Source of the DNA: Alcaligenaceae bacterium
GTDB lineage: Bacteria; Pseudomonadota; Gammaproteobacteria; Burkholderiales; Burkholderiaceae_B
NCBI GenBank assembly: GCA_029265795.1
Contig: JAJUGV010000024.1
Coordinates: 1-33,831, forward strand
Length of the DNA stretch: 33,831 nt
Direction: 5' to 3'
Both the position numbers and the translations under genes were made by a program. The notes below the pieces were generated by a model. It did no database searches. It saw only the letters and a list, made by a program, of their open reading frames with translations, and was not told the DNA's origin. How positions within the stretch are numbered: the first letter of the stretch is position 1; the number at the start of each line of letters is the position of its first letter. Positions 17,985 to 26,101 of this stretch are shown here, piece by piece.

Positions 17985-18803
17985 ATGCAGGCACCCATGC
18001 GAAGCGCGCTTTTCGTGCCGGGCAACCGGCCCGAACGATTTACCAAGGCACTGGCTGCCGGCGCTGATGCGGTGATCATTGACCTGGAAGATGCCGTCGA
18101 ACCGTCAGCCAAGGTGGCCGCCCGTGGTTATATTGCTGATTTTGCGGCAGAGCATGTTCAGACTCGCTTTCTGGTGCGTAGCAATGCGGCGGACACGGAA
18201 TGGTTCGACGCCGATATGGAACTGTGTCGTGCGTACACAAGCATTGCCGCTGTCGTCCTTCCCAAAGCCGAGTCCGCACTGCAGATTCAGCGAGTACGCG
18301 AACTGACCGGCAAGCCGGTGATTCCTATCGTCGAAAGCGCTCGCGGGGTATTGGCCCTTGAAGCGCTCGCGGCTGCCGACGGCGTGCAACGGCTCGCATT
18401 CGGCTATCTCGATCTGATGCTTGATACCGGGACACGACCGAACTCGCAAGGGGCCCGCTTGCTGCTTGACCACATTCGATGCCGCATACTGCTGGCTAGC
18501 GCCGCTGCCGGTATCTTGGCGCCGCTAGACGGGGTTCACCCAGATTTCCGCGACCTTGAAACCTTGTCCAATATTGCCATACAGGTGCGTGATATGGGCT
18601 TTGCCGGGTTGTTATGCATCCATCCCGCACAGGTCAAGGCGGTTCATGCAGCGTTCGCCCCGTCCGATCAGGAGCGCGATTGGGCGCGTCGTGTGTTAGC
18701 CGAATTCGAGCGCACCGGCTCGGCGGCTTTTCAGGTCGACGGGCAAATGGTCGACGCCCCCGTCATAGAGCGTGCTCGGCGCATCATGGCGTCCGTCGTC
18801 TGA
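17985..18803 (+). CDS. CitE-like HpcH/HpaI aldolase, probable citramalyl-CoA/malyl-CoA-type lyase
   Basis: A 272-residue TIM-barrel lyase of the CitE superfamily. It shows RSALFVPGNRPERF (about 5-18), the metal/substrate motif DLEDAVEPSAK (about 32-42), VLPKAES, IPIVESARG (one of the Mg-binding acidic residues), FGYLDLMLDTG and a C-terminal CIHPAQV. Free-standing CitE-like proteins without CitD/CitF cleave CoA thioesters such as citramalyl-CoA to acetyl-CoA and pyruvate, or malyl-CoA. No citrate-lyase alpha or gamma genes are nearby, which argues against true citrate lyase. An AGGAG ribosome-binding site lies in the 16-base gap after the hydratase gene. Its stop is 14 bases from the convergent folK stop. 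Confidence 0.85.
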   Translation: MQAPMRSALFVPGNRPERFTKALAAGADAVIIDLEDAVEPSAKVAARGYIADFAAEHVQTRFLVRSNAADTEWFDADMELCRAYTSIAAVVLPKAESALQIQRVRELTGKPVIPIVESARGVLALEALAAADGVQRLAFGYLDLMLDTGTRPNSQGARLLLDHIRCRILLASAAAGILAPLDGVHPDFRDLETLSNIAIQVRDMGFAGLLCIHPAQVKAVHAAFAPSDQERDWARRVLAEFERTGSAAFQVDGQMVDAPVIERARRIMASVV

Positions 18804-18817
18804 TCTTCGGCCCCAGT

Positions 18818-19291
18818 TCAAATGCGGCTGAGCAATTGATCTGGGCAGGCGGCCAGTAGTTCTTCAAGGCTGCCTTGTGCCAGCATCATGCCGGGTGCGA
18901 GGTCGCGCAGGGGCATTAGCACAAATGCGCGTTCATGCATGCGCGGATGCGGCAAGGTCAGAAAGTCCGTGTTTCTTACTTCGCGGCCAAATAGCAGGAG
19001 ATCGAGGTCGAGCGTGCGGGGTGCATGACGGTAGGGTCGCTGCCTTCCATGCCCGTTTTCAATCGCCTGCAAGGCCCGCAGCAGGGTTTCCGGCTGCATG
19101 GTGGTACTCACCTGCAGGACACCGTTGATGTAATCTGGGCCGCCGGCATCCACCGGAGCGCTACGGTATAGCGGGGACAGCTTTGCGTTGGCGACCCCGG
19201 GCAACACACTGATTTCTTTGGTGGCCGCCAGTAGTGTCGCTTGGGCGTCACCAAGGTTAGCGCCCATTCCGATGTATGCCGTCACTGTCAT
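18818..19291 (-). CDS. folK: 2-amino-4-hydroxy-6-hydroxymethyldihydropteridine pyrophosphokinase
   Basis: A 157-residue HPPK of normal length, with the N-terminal YIGMGANLGD, the catalytic RPYRHAPRTLDLDLLLFG block and LPHPRMHERAFVL. It transfers pyrophosphate from ATP to 6-hydroxymethyl-dihydropterin in folate synthesis. The ATG overlaps the pcnB stop (ATGA), so it is the last gene of the hda-HAD-pcnB-folK unit and probably translationally coupled. The pcnB-folK pairing is common in beta- and gammaproteobacteria. Confidence 0.96.
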   Translation of the reverse strand: MTVTAYIGMGANLGDAQATLLAATKEISVLPGVANAKLSPLYRSAPVDAGGPDYINGVLQVSTTMQPETLLRALQAIENGHGRQRPYRHAPRTLDLDLLLFGREVRNTDFLTLPHPRMHERAFVLMPLRDLAPGMMLAQGSLEELLAACPDQLLSRI

Positions 19292-20667
19292 GTGGGGGCA
19301 CCATTTACTGTACTGTGACCTGCGTCGGGCTTGCGGCGCGGACGCCGCCGACGGCGTTTCCTTGTACCGGCGCCGGCCTTCTGGCCACGCTGCGTCGCTT
19401 GATAGGCTTCAATCATGGGCCCGCGATCATCCGGGCCTGCATTGGCCAAATCCATCCACCACTGTGCCATGACACTGTCGACTTCGCGTGCTTCAGCTCG
19501 CAGCTGCAGGAAATCGACGGCCGCACGGAAGCGGGGTTGGTCCATCATGCGCCAGATAGCCCTGGCATTTACGCGTTCAAAGCGCGCCTGCATGAACCAG
19601 ATTTCCCGGATATCGGCGATAAATCTACGTTGTATAGCCATCTTGCGGGCCTGCTCATCGAGTACGGAATCTGCGGCCTCAAGAAGGGTTTGTGTCGGGT
19701 GTCCCCCTGCGGCGACCAGGGCCTGCCAGCGTTGGTACACCAGTTTCCACAGTAGGGCGGCAAACAGGAAGCTGGGGCTCACCGGTTTGCCTGTATGCAC
19801 GCGAATATCTGTGCGTGCCAGTGCTAGGTCGACGAACTGTTCGCCCTCCGGCACGTTGAACACCACATCCAGCAATGGCAGGAGATCCTGATGCAGGCCG
19901 ACTTCGCGCAGTTTGCGCAGGCAATCCATTGCGTGCCCGCAAGTAAGCAGCTTCAGAGTCTCGTCGAACAGTCGCGATGCCGGTACGTGATCAATGAGAG
20001 GAGCCAGTCGGCGTATGGGCGCAAGCGTGGCCGGTTCGATTGTGGCAGAAAGTTTGGAGGCGAAACGTACGGCCCGCAGCATGCGGACCGGGTCTTCCCG
20101 ATACCGTTGTTCGGGGTCGCCGATCATGCGAACGACCCGATTCTGCAGGTCGGCAACACCACGGTGAAAGTCGATCACCTCTTCGGTGATGGGATCGTAG
20201 TAGAGGGCATTTAGAGTGAAGTCGCGCCGGGCGGCGTCTTCTTCATGAGTGCCGTATTCATTGTCGCGCAGAATGCGGCCATGTTCGTCGGTGTGCCCAT
20301 TGCCCGGTGCCGAAGGCGCACGGAAAGTGGATGTTTCGATGATTTCGGGCCCAAACACCACATGGACCAGACGGAAGCGGCGCCCGATGATGCGTGCCCG
20401 CCGGAAGAGAGGTTTGATTTGTTCGGGTGTGGCGTTGGTGGCCACATCGAAATCTTTGGGCTGTATACCGACGATCAGATCGCGTACGGCGCCACCGACG
20501 ACATAAGCCTCGTAGCCGTGCTGGTGTAGCACTTCACACACTTTGATGGCATGGCGGGAGACCTTTCGACGGTCTATGCCATGCTTTTCTACGGACAGAC
20601 GCTCGGGGCCACCGCGTGCGCCCGCGAACAAGCGTGTGACGAATTTTTTGATTGTATTGGGGAGCAT
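19288..20667 (-). CDS. pcnB: Poly(A) polymerase I
   Basis: A 459-residue class II nucleotidyltransferase. The head domain has YVVGGAVRDL (55-64) and the catalytic DFD (72-74). The arginine-rich RRARIIGRRFRLVHV and IIETSTFR motifs that separate poly(A) polymerases from CCA-adding enzymes follow. The C-terminus ends in a very basic tail (RKRRRRRPRRKP, near 440-450), likely for RNA binding. PcnB adds 3' A-tails that promote RNA decay. The ATG at 20667 has no clear ribosome-binding site but gives a plausible N-terminus (MLPNTIKKFV). It follows the HAD phosphatase gene after 15 bases. Confidence 0.95.
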   Translation of the reverse strand: MLPNTIKKFVTRLFAGARGGPERLSVEKHGIDRRKVSRHAIKVCEVLHQHGYEAYVVGGAVRDLIVGIQPKDFDVATNATPEQIKPLFRRARIIGRRFRLVHVVFGPEIIETSTFRAPSAPGNGHTDEHGRILRDNEYGTHEEDAARRDFTLNALYYDPITEEVIDFHRGVADLQNRVVRMIGDPEQRYREDPVRMLRAVRFASKLSATIEPATLAPIRRLAPLIDHVPASRLFDETLKLLTCGHAMDCLRKLREVGLHQDLLPLLDVVFNVPEGEQFVDLALARTDIRVHTGKPVSPSFLFAALLWKLVYQRWQALVAAGGHPTQTLLEAADSVLDEQARKMAIQRRFIADIREIWFMQARFERVNARAIWRMMDQPRFRAAVDFLQLRAEAREVDSVMAQWWMDLANAGPDDRGPMIEAYQATQRGQKAGAGTRKRRRRRPRRKPDAGHSTVNGAPT

Positions 20668-20682
20668 TAGCGTATTTTAGGG

Positions 20683-21384
20683 TCAGGACTTGGCGTCGTG
20701 CATTTCCTGAAACAGGTCAAGCACTTTCCAGCCACGGTCGTGGGCAATTTCTCGCAGCACAGGGCTAGGGTTAGTGGCAATGGGATGGCTCACGACTTCA
20801 AGAAGCGGCAGGTCGTTCGGGGAGTCACTGTAGAAGTAGGTTTCCTGAAAATCATTACGTTTCAGGCCCATTGTGGCTAACCAATCATCCACGCGTACGA
20901 TCTTGCCCGCTTGGAAACTGGGCACACCCTGGATCTTGCCCGTGTAGCGGCCGAATCGCTGCTCAGCAACAGTAGCAATGAGATGAGGGATGCCAAATGC
21001 CCGGGCAATGGGTGCGGTTACGAAGTCGTTGGTAGCGGTTACGATGGCGCAAAGATCCCCCCGTGCCATGTGCTCTTGTACGAGCTCAATCGCATTGTCG
21101 CGGATTGCCGGACGGATCACTTCAGCCATGAACTGTTCATGCCAGCGCGCGAGTTCGGGTGTGCTGGCCCGGGCAAGCAGGCCCAGCATGAATTCGGCGG
21201 ATTGTTCTGCAGTGAGCTGGCCGGCGTTGTAGCGCTCCATCAGCTCTTCATTGCGCGCCTGCGCTTCTGCCGGGTCACCGGCACGGCCGGTTCTGGCAAG
21301 GAAGTCTGCCCATTGATAGTCACTATCCAGCGGAAGCAGGGTGTGGTCGAGATCAAAAAGAGCAAGGCGGGTAGGAGTGGTCAT
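20683..21384 (-). CDS. HAD-IB family phosphatase (SerB-like)
   Basis: A 233-residue HAD-superfamily hydrolase. Motif I FDLDHTLLPLDSD (DxDxT, about residues 10-22) is followed by an all-alpha cap (about 30-95), motif II IVTATNDF (about 114-121), a basic motif III around 159 (QAGKIVRVDDW) and motif IV YSDSPNDLPLL (about 184-194). This is the HAD-IB subfamily, related to phosphoserine phosphatase; relatives have been annotated as phosphoserine or histidinol-phosphate phosphatases. No pathway partner nearby indicates which applies. It sits between hda and pcnB, a position that is conserved in related betaproteobacteria and may be purely transcriptional. It is cytoplasmic, with no signal peptide. 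Confidence 0.87.
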   Translation of the reverse strand: MTTPTRLALFDLDHTLLPLDSDYQWADFLARTGRAGDPAEAQARNEELMERYNAGQLTAEQSAEFMLGLLARASTPELARWHEQFMAEVIRPAIRDNAIELVQEHMARGDLCAIVTATNDFVTAPIARAFGIPHLIATVAEQRFGRYTGKIQGVPSFQAGKIVRVDDWLATMGLKRNDFQETYFYSDSPNDLPLLEVVSHPIATNPSPVLREIAHDRGWKVLDLFQEMHDAKS

Positions 21385-21415
21385 GGAATGGATAGTAGTA
21401 ATGAATGCGTTCCTG

Positions 21416-22102
21416 TCAGCGCTGATGGCTGGCCAGCAGGTCCTTCAGCAGCGGCAGGGTAATGGCGCGATGACGCGCCAGCGAGTAGCGGTCGAGCGCG
21501 TCGACCAGGGAAGTCAGGCGGCCCATGTCGCGCTCGTGGTGAGTCAACAACCAGGCTACCACTTCGGGGGACAGTTTGAGCCCGCGTTGTTCGGCACGGC
21601 TATGTAGCGCCTGAGCGCGCTCCGCGTCGGTGAGCTGCTCTAGTCGGAACACGAGATCCCAGCCCAGGCGGGTACGCAGGTCTTCACGTACTTCCATGGC
21701 TAGAGGGGAACGGTCGCCGGCCAGCACCAGTGCAAACGCTCGACGGGTGGAGGCGCTTTCGCGCCAGCGATTATATAGGGCGAATAACGCCGCTTGCCCG
21801 TCCGCGTCAAGCAATTGGACATCATCGATTGCCACGAGGCGCACCGCAATCGTTTCTGCAGTGGCCAGGCCGTGTAGCGCGACTGCCGGGTCTGTCGGGC
21901 CATGATAGTGGCCGCCCATTTGCTGACAAAGGCCGCGCAGCAGATGACTGCGACCGACACCATCTGGACCCCACAGATAGATGGCGCGCCCAGGTTCACA
22001 GTGACGCAGGGCATCCACCGCGGCGGCATTACACCCGGCAACAAAATTGTCCAGCGTGGGTGGCGGCGCAGGAAGGAGATCGAGTATCAGTTGCTGTGCC
22101 AT
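21416..22102 (-). CDS. hda: DnaA regulatory inactivator Hda
   Basis: A 228-residue DnaA-like AAA+ protein without a DNA-binding domain. The N-terminus QQLILDLLPAP is the beta-clamp-binding element. A P-loop variant GPDGVGRSHLL (with GRSH, as in E. coli Hda), the Walker B VAIDDVQLLD and the C-terminal AAA+ lid follow. Hda with the loaded clamp stimulates ATP hydrolysis by DnaA and prevents over-initiation. I chose the ATG at 22102, directly before the clamp motif. A GTG at 22120 adds six residues and has GGAG unusually close upstream, so it is the alternative start. It is divergent from purM and leads hda-HAD-pcnB-folK. Confidence 0.93.
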   Translation of the reverse strand: MAQQLILDLLPAPPPTLDNFVAGCNAAAVDALRHCEPGRAIYLWGPDGVGRSHLLRGLCQQMGGHYHGPTDPAVALHGLATAETIAVRLVAIDDVQLLDADGQAALFALYNRWRESASTRRAFALVLAGDRSPLAMEVREDLRTRLGWDLVFRLEQLTDAERAQALHSRAEQRGLKLSPEVVAWLLTHHERDMGRLTSLVDALDRYSLARHRAITLPLLKDLLASHQR

Positions 22103-22129
22103 ATCTTGCTTACAGGCCACATTCTCCAG

Positions 22130-22157
22130 TTCATCGTAAAATTCCGCCTGATATACA
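22130..22157 (+). promoter_or_regulatory. Possible promoter of purM
   Basis: TTCATC (22130-22135) and TATACA (22152-22157) with a 16-bp spacer lie in the 94-base divergent gap between hda and purM. The matches are three and four of six. I see no PurR-like 16-bp palindrome, and the leader has no good ribosome-binding site. Confidence 0.3.
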
Positions 22158-22196
22158 GTTCAACCCGCAATTCTTGCACATCCCACGGCTTTTCTC

Positions 22197-23249
22197 ATGA
22201 CCAACAAAAATTCTGTCTCCCTCACATATCGCGACGCGGGCGTCGACATCGATGCCGGTGAGGCCCTGGTGGACCGCATCAAGCCTATGGCCGCGCGCAC
22301 CATGCGAGCGGGGGTGATGGCCGGCATCGGCGGCTTCGGTGCGTTGTTCGAGGTGCCAAAGCATCTTAAAGAGCCGGTACTGGTCTCCGGCACCGATGGC
22401 GTGGGCACTAAGCTGCGCCTTGCTTTCGAGTGGAACCGGCACGACACCGTGGGAGTCGACCTTGTCGCCATGAGTGTCAATGATATTCTGGTACAAGGTG
22501 CCGAGCCGCTGTTCTTCCTTGATTACTTTGCCTGCGGCAAGCTGTCTGTCGACACGGCCGCCAGCGTAGTTCAAGGTATTGCGCTTGGCTGTGAACAAGC
22601 GGGCTGCGCGCTGATCGGAGGCGAGACCGCAGAAATGCCGGGCATGTATCCCGATGGCGAATACGACTTGGCTGGTTTTGCCGTGGGTGCGGTGGAAAAA
22701 TCTGCCATTATCGACGGCAAACAGATTCAGCCGGGCGACGCTGTGCTTGGGCTGGCTTCCAGCGGTGCGCACTCCAACGGCTTTTCTCTGCTGCGCAAGA
22801 TCTTGCGCCATGCCAACGCACGTCCCAGTCAGGAGCTGGATGGCCGGCCGCTTGAAGACGTGGTCATGGCGCCTACCCGCATCTATGTGAAATCCGTGCT
22901 GCACGCCCTGACAACTCATGGGCGGGATATCAAGGGGTTGGCCCATATTACGGGCGGCGGCTTGCTCGACAATATTCCCCGAGTGCTTCAGCCCGACATG
23001 GCCGTGCGCCTGCATCGTGATGCCTGGGCATTGCCACCGTTGTTTCAGTGGCTGCAGGAAAACGGCAACGTCGCCGAAGAGGAAATGCTGCGGGTGTTCA
23101 ACTGCGGTATCGGTATGGTCGTCATTGTGCCCGCGGCACAGGCGCAGGCCGTTGCGTCTACTTTGCAAGCGCAGGGCGAGACGGTGCATCACCTAGGCGA
23201 AATCATCGAGCGCCCCGGCAAGGGTGCCGCACAGGTGGTGCTGGCCTAA
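22197..23249 (+). CDS. purM: Phosphoribosylformylglycinamidine cyclo-ligase (AIR synthetase)
   Basis: A 350-residue AIRS, close to E. coli PurM (345). It begins with the [14 protein letters not shown] signature and has [15 protein letters not shown], the glycine-rich [11 protein letters not shown] loop, and [14 protein letters not shown] in the C-terminal domain. It closes the imidazole ring of AIR using ATP, the fifth step of de novo purine synthesis. purN is not adjacent, unlike in E. coli. The gene stands alone on the plus strand: divergent from hda and ending 20 bases before the convergent miaA stop. Confidence 0.97.
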   Translation: MTNKNSVSLTYRDAGVDIDAGEALVDRIKPMAARTMRAGVMAGIGGFGALFEVPKHLKEPVLVSGTDGVGTKLRLAFEWNRHDTVGVDLVAMSVNDILVQGAEPLFFLDYFACGKLSVDTAASVVQGIALGCEQAGCALIGGETAEMPGMYPDGEYDLAGFAVGAVEKSAIIDGKQIQPGDAVLGLASSGAHSNGFSLLRKILRHANARPSQELDGRPLEDVVMAPTRIYVKSVLHALTTHGRDIKGLAHITGGGLLDNIPRVLQPDMAVRLHRDAWALPPLFQWLQENGNVAEEEMLRVFNCGIGMVVIVPAAQAQAVASTLQAQGETVHHLGEIIERPGKGAAQVVLA

Positions 23250-23269
23250 AGCCAGGGCAGCACGGCGCG

Positions 23270-24217
23270 TCAAGCCGTCTTCCATACTTGGCGCGCCAGA
23301 TCTATGACTTGATCCGCCGCGTTCTCTGCCAGGCAGTCCACTATGTTGCGCCGGCGGTCGGAACGCAGCCATGTCAGCTGTCGTTTGGCGAGTTGGCGGG
23401 TCGCAGCGATGGCCTGTTCGACGGCTGTCTCCAAAGACACCTTTCCATCCAGATGTTCCCAAAGCTGGCGGTAGCCCACGCACCGTATTGACGGTAGGCC
23501 CAGATGAAGATCACCACGAGCATGCAGTCGGGCAACTTCCGCGAGCAGGCCCGCTTCCAGCATGGCGTCGTAACGGTGAGCGATGCGGGCGTGCAGCGCC
23601 AGGCGGTCGCTGGGTTCCAGGCTGAGCGTCACGAATTCGTAGGGTGAGTCGGCTTCGGGCGTCTCGCGGGCCAGCCACGTGGACATCGGTATTCCGCTGA
23701 TTCGATAGATTTCGATGGCACGCTGCAGCCGCTGACTGTCGTTCGGCGCCAGTCGGGCAGCCGTGATGGGGTCATATTCTGACAGTTCCGCGTGAAGCGC
23801 AGGCCACCCGTATTTTGCGGCTTCTTCGTCTATCCGGGCTCGCAGGGCGGCATCAGCGGGTGGCAGGGTACTAATGCCCTCACGGAGTACCTTGTAATAC
23901 ATCATGGTGCCGCCACAGATAAGCGGCAACCGGCCTCGCTGCCGTATCGCATCGATCAGAGCCAAGGCATCCGCGCGAAACTCGGCCGCCGAATAGCTGT
24001 CTGATGGGTCCCGGATATCGAGCAAGTGATGGGGCACCAATCCTTGCTCCTCTTCTGAGGGTTTGGCAGTGCCGATGTCCATGCCGCGATAGATGGTGGC
24101 CGAATCCATAACGATGATTTCCACCGGCCACCGCTCGGCGAGCGCTAGGCTGGCGGCGCTCTTCCCAGAGGCAGTGGGGCCTGCTAGGCAAATAACGGGG
24201 ATAGCAGGCGTACTCAT
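23270..24217 (-). CDS. miaA: tRNA dimethylallyltransferase
   Basis: A 315-residue MiaA starting [20 protein letters not shown], with the P-loop [24 protein letters not shown] (substrate region), [10 protein letters not shown] and the C-terminal [12 protein letters not shown]. It transfers a dimethylallyl group to A37 of tRNAs that read UNN codons. The frame is open further upstream, but the ATG at 24217 overlaps the mutL stop (ATGA) and sits at the family N-terminus, so it is chosen. mutL-miaA adjacency is a well-known proteobacterial arrangement. Confidence 0.96.
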   Translation of the reverse strand: MSTPAIPVICLAGPTASGKSAASLALAERWPVEIIVMDSATIYRGMDIGTAKPSEEEQGLVPHHLLDIRDPSDSYSAAEFRADALALIDAIRQRGRLPLICGGTMMYYKVLREGISTLPPADAALRARIDEEAAKYGWPALHAELSEYDPITAARLAPNDSQRLQRAIEIYRISGIPMSTWLARETPEADSPYEFVTLSLEPSDRLALHARIAHRYDAMLEAGLLAEVARLHARGDLHLGLPSIRCVGYRQLWEHLDGKVSLETAVEQAIAATRQLAKRQLTWLRSDRRRNIVDCLAENAADQVIDLARQVWKTA

Positions 24218-26043
24218 TGGCCCCGAAGAAACATGCGATCGAGTTCCGCCAGCGGCCACTGCAGCCAGGTAGGACGACCATGGTTGCATTGATCCGCGCG
24301 TTCTGTCTGCTCCATTTGCCGCAGCAAAGCGTTCATTTCATCCAGCGTCAGGCGGCGATTAGCCCTGACTGAGCCATGGCAGGCCATCGTGGCGAGCAGC
24401 TCGTTGCGCTGTTCGGTGAGCAGGTTGGATTGCCCTACGTTGGCGAGGTCGCGCAGCACTTCACGGGCCATGGATTCGATATCCCCCCCGGCAAGGAGGG
24501 CAGGTACGGCCCGTACTGCAATGGCTGTGGGCCCGGCGGGTGTGAGTACCAGCCCAAGGTTTTCGAGTGTCTCGCGGTATTCTTCAATCAAGCCCATATC
24601 GCGTGTATCGGCGGCAAATACCACAGGGACGAGTAATTCCTGCCGCGGTAACTCCCGGGCGTCGAGAGCGCGCTTCAAAGATTCGTATACCACCCGCTCA
24701 TGGGCCGCGTGCATGTCCACCAGTACCAGGCCATGCCGATTCTGTGCCACGATGTAGATCCCGTGGACCTGACCGAGTGCCTGTCCGAGAGGCTGCGAGT
24801 GGTCATCGTCGGCCGGCTCAAGCGGCCGGTAGAGCGCTTGCCATGCATCAGCCGCCATAGGGCGCTCCCGCAAACCCAGAGCATACTGGCCGGCTGCCGT
24901 TCCTATGTCCTTTCGTGCAGTGTTCATTGGATCTGGAGCATGCAGTGGGACGGCTGGACTCGCGGTGGAGGAAGCGTAAACCGGGGAGGGTGGTGGGGAA
25001 GGCGCATCCGTTGCCTCCGTCGGCATGCGGCCTGTGGCAGGTGCTTCGTGCGTACCGGGTGTGCTGGCGAGTGCTTCGTCTAAGGTTTGCGAGACAAAAC
25101 GATGAATAGCGCCGCTGTCACGGAATCTGACCTCATGCTTGGCCGGATGCACGTTCACATCGACAACGGCAGGATCGACACTTAAGAACAATACGTAGGC
25201 GGGGTGACGATCACCGTGAAGCACATCTGCATAAGCCTGCCTGACGGCATGAGACACACTGCGATCACGTACGAAGCGCCCGTTAACATACAGGTACTGG
25301 CGATCTGTCCGGTGCCGCGCCATAGTAGGGCGTGTAATCAGGCCGCGCAGCGAGATCAGCCCGTGGTCGCGCTCAACCAGAATGCCTTGTTCCATAAACT
25401 CGCTGCCCAGCACATCGCGCAGCCGCTGAGCTAGGCCGGCGGGGCGCCAATGCCGTTGGGGCCTGTCATTGTGAAACAGGCGAAAGGCGATTTCCGGGTA
25501 GGCGAGCGCGATACGCTCAAGCACGTCCAGACAGTGGCCGTATTCAGTCGTTTCCGAACGTAAAAATTTGCGCCGCGCCGGTACCCGGTCAAAAATTTGG
25601 CGTACATCGACGGTCGTTCCGGTAGGGCCGGCTGCTGCATTCGTCTCAAAGGTGCTGCCATCAATTTGCCATGCGTGATCTGCTCCCGCGATGCGCGAAG
25701 TGATGGTCAGCCGGGCTACCGACGCGATCGATGCCAGAGCCTCCCCTCGAAACCCCATCGACGCGACGCTTTCCAGGTCGTCCAAGGAGGCTATCTTGCT
25801 TGTGGCGTGACGCTGCAATGCCAGTGGCATTTCTTCAGGGGGGATCCCGCTACCGTCGTCAGTGACCGCGATGCGTCGGATGCCGCCGCCATCCAGTCGC
25901 ACTTCGATGGCACGCGCCCCTGCATCGAGGGCATTTTCCACAAGCTCCTTGAGCACGGACGCGGGGCGGTCAATGACTTCGCCGGCCGCAATCTGGCTCA
26001 CGAGCAGGTCGGGCAAGGGGGAAATAGAACGTCTTTGGGTCAT
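24214..26043 (-). CDS. mutL: DNA mismatch repair protein MutL (endonuclease-type)
   Basis: A 609-residue GHKL ATPase. The N-terminal ATPase motifs are [10 protein letters not shown] (33-42), DDGSGI (62-67) and GFRGEAL (97-103). A proline/alanine/threonine-rich linker (about 330-390) leads to the dimerisation domain. That domain contains [12 protein letters not shown] (443-454), which fits the DQHAx2Ex4E metal-binding pattern of MutL endonucleases with Met in place of Gln, plus [12 protein letters not shown] and CNHGRPTW near the C-terminus. The nicking activity replaces MutH, which betaproteobacteria generally lack. It follows amiC by 58 bases, across a weak terminator-like hairpin, and is coupled to miaA by an ATGA overlap. 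Confidence 0.96.
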   Translation of the reverse strand: MTQRRSISPLPDLLVSQIAAGEVIDRPASVLKELVENALDAGARAIEVRLDGGGIRRIAVTDDGSGIPPEEMPLALQRHATSKIASLDDLESVASMGFRGEALASIASVARLTITSRIAGADHAWQIDGSTFETNAAAGPTGTTVDVRQIFDRVPARRKFLRSETTEYGHCLDVLERIALAYPEIAFRLFHNDRPQRHWRPAGLAQRLRDVLGSEFMEQGILVERDHGLISLRGLITRPTMARHRTDRQYLYVNGRFVRDRSVSHAVRQAYADVLHGDRHPAYVLFLSVDPAVVDVNVHPAKHEVRFRDSGAIHRFVSQTLDEALASTPGTHEAPATGRMPTEATDAPSPPPSPVYASSTASPAVPLHAPDPMNTARKDIGTAAGQYALGLRERPMAADAWQALYRPLEPADDDHSQPLGQALGQVHGIYIVAQNRHGLVLVDMHAAHERVVYESLKRALDARELPRQELLVPVVFAADTRDMGLIEEYRETLENLGLVLTPAGPTAIAVRAVPALLAGGDIESMAREVLRDLANVGQSNLLTEQRNELLATMACHGSVRANRRLTLDEMNALLRQMEQTERADQCNHGRPTWLQWPLAELDRMFLRGQ

Positions 26044-26062
26044 CCGTCTGCAGCTGAGTCAC

Positions 26063-26083
26063 AAAAAGCAGTGGGCCGACTGC
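26063..26083 (-). terminator. Weak intrinsic terminator or attenuator between amiC and mutL
   Basis: On the minus strand GCAGT (26083-26079), a six-base loop CGGCCC, and ACTGC (26072-26068) are followed by a run of five T (26067-26063). The stem is only five base pairs, so termination would be partial. It lies after the amiC stop and just before the mutL ATG. Confidence 0.4.
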
Positions 26084-26101
26084 AGATTCTAACCTTCCAG
26101 A

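Noticed and set aside
22131-23192. A 353-codon open frame antisense to purM
   Set aside because: It is fully covered by the well-conserved purM gene, with no recognisable domain; it is a shadow of purM codon bias.
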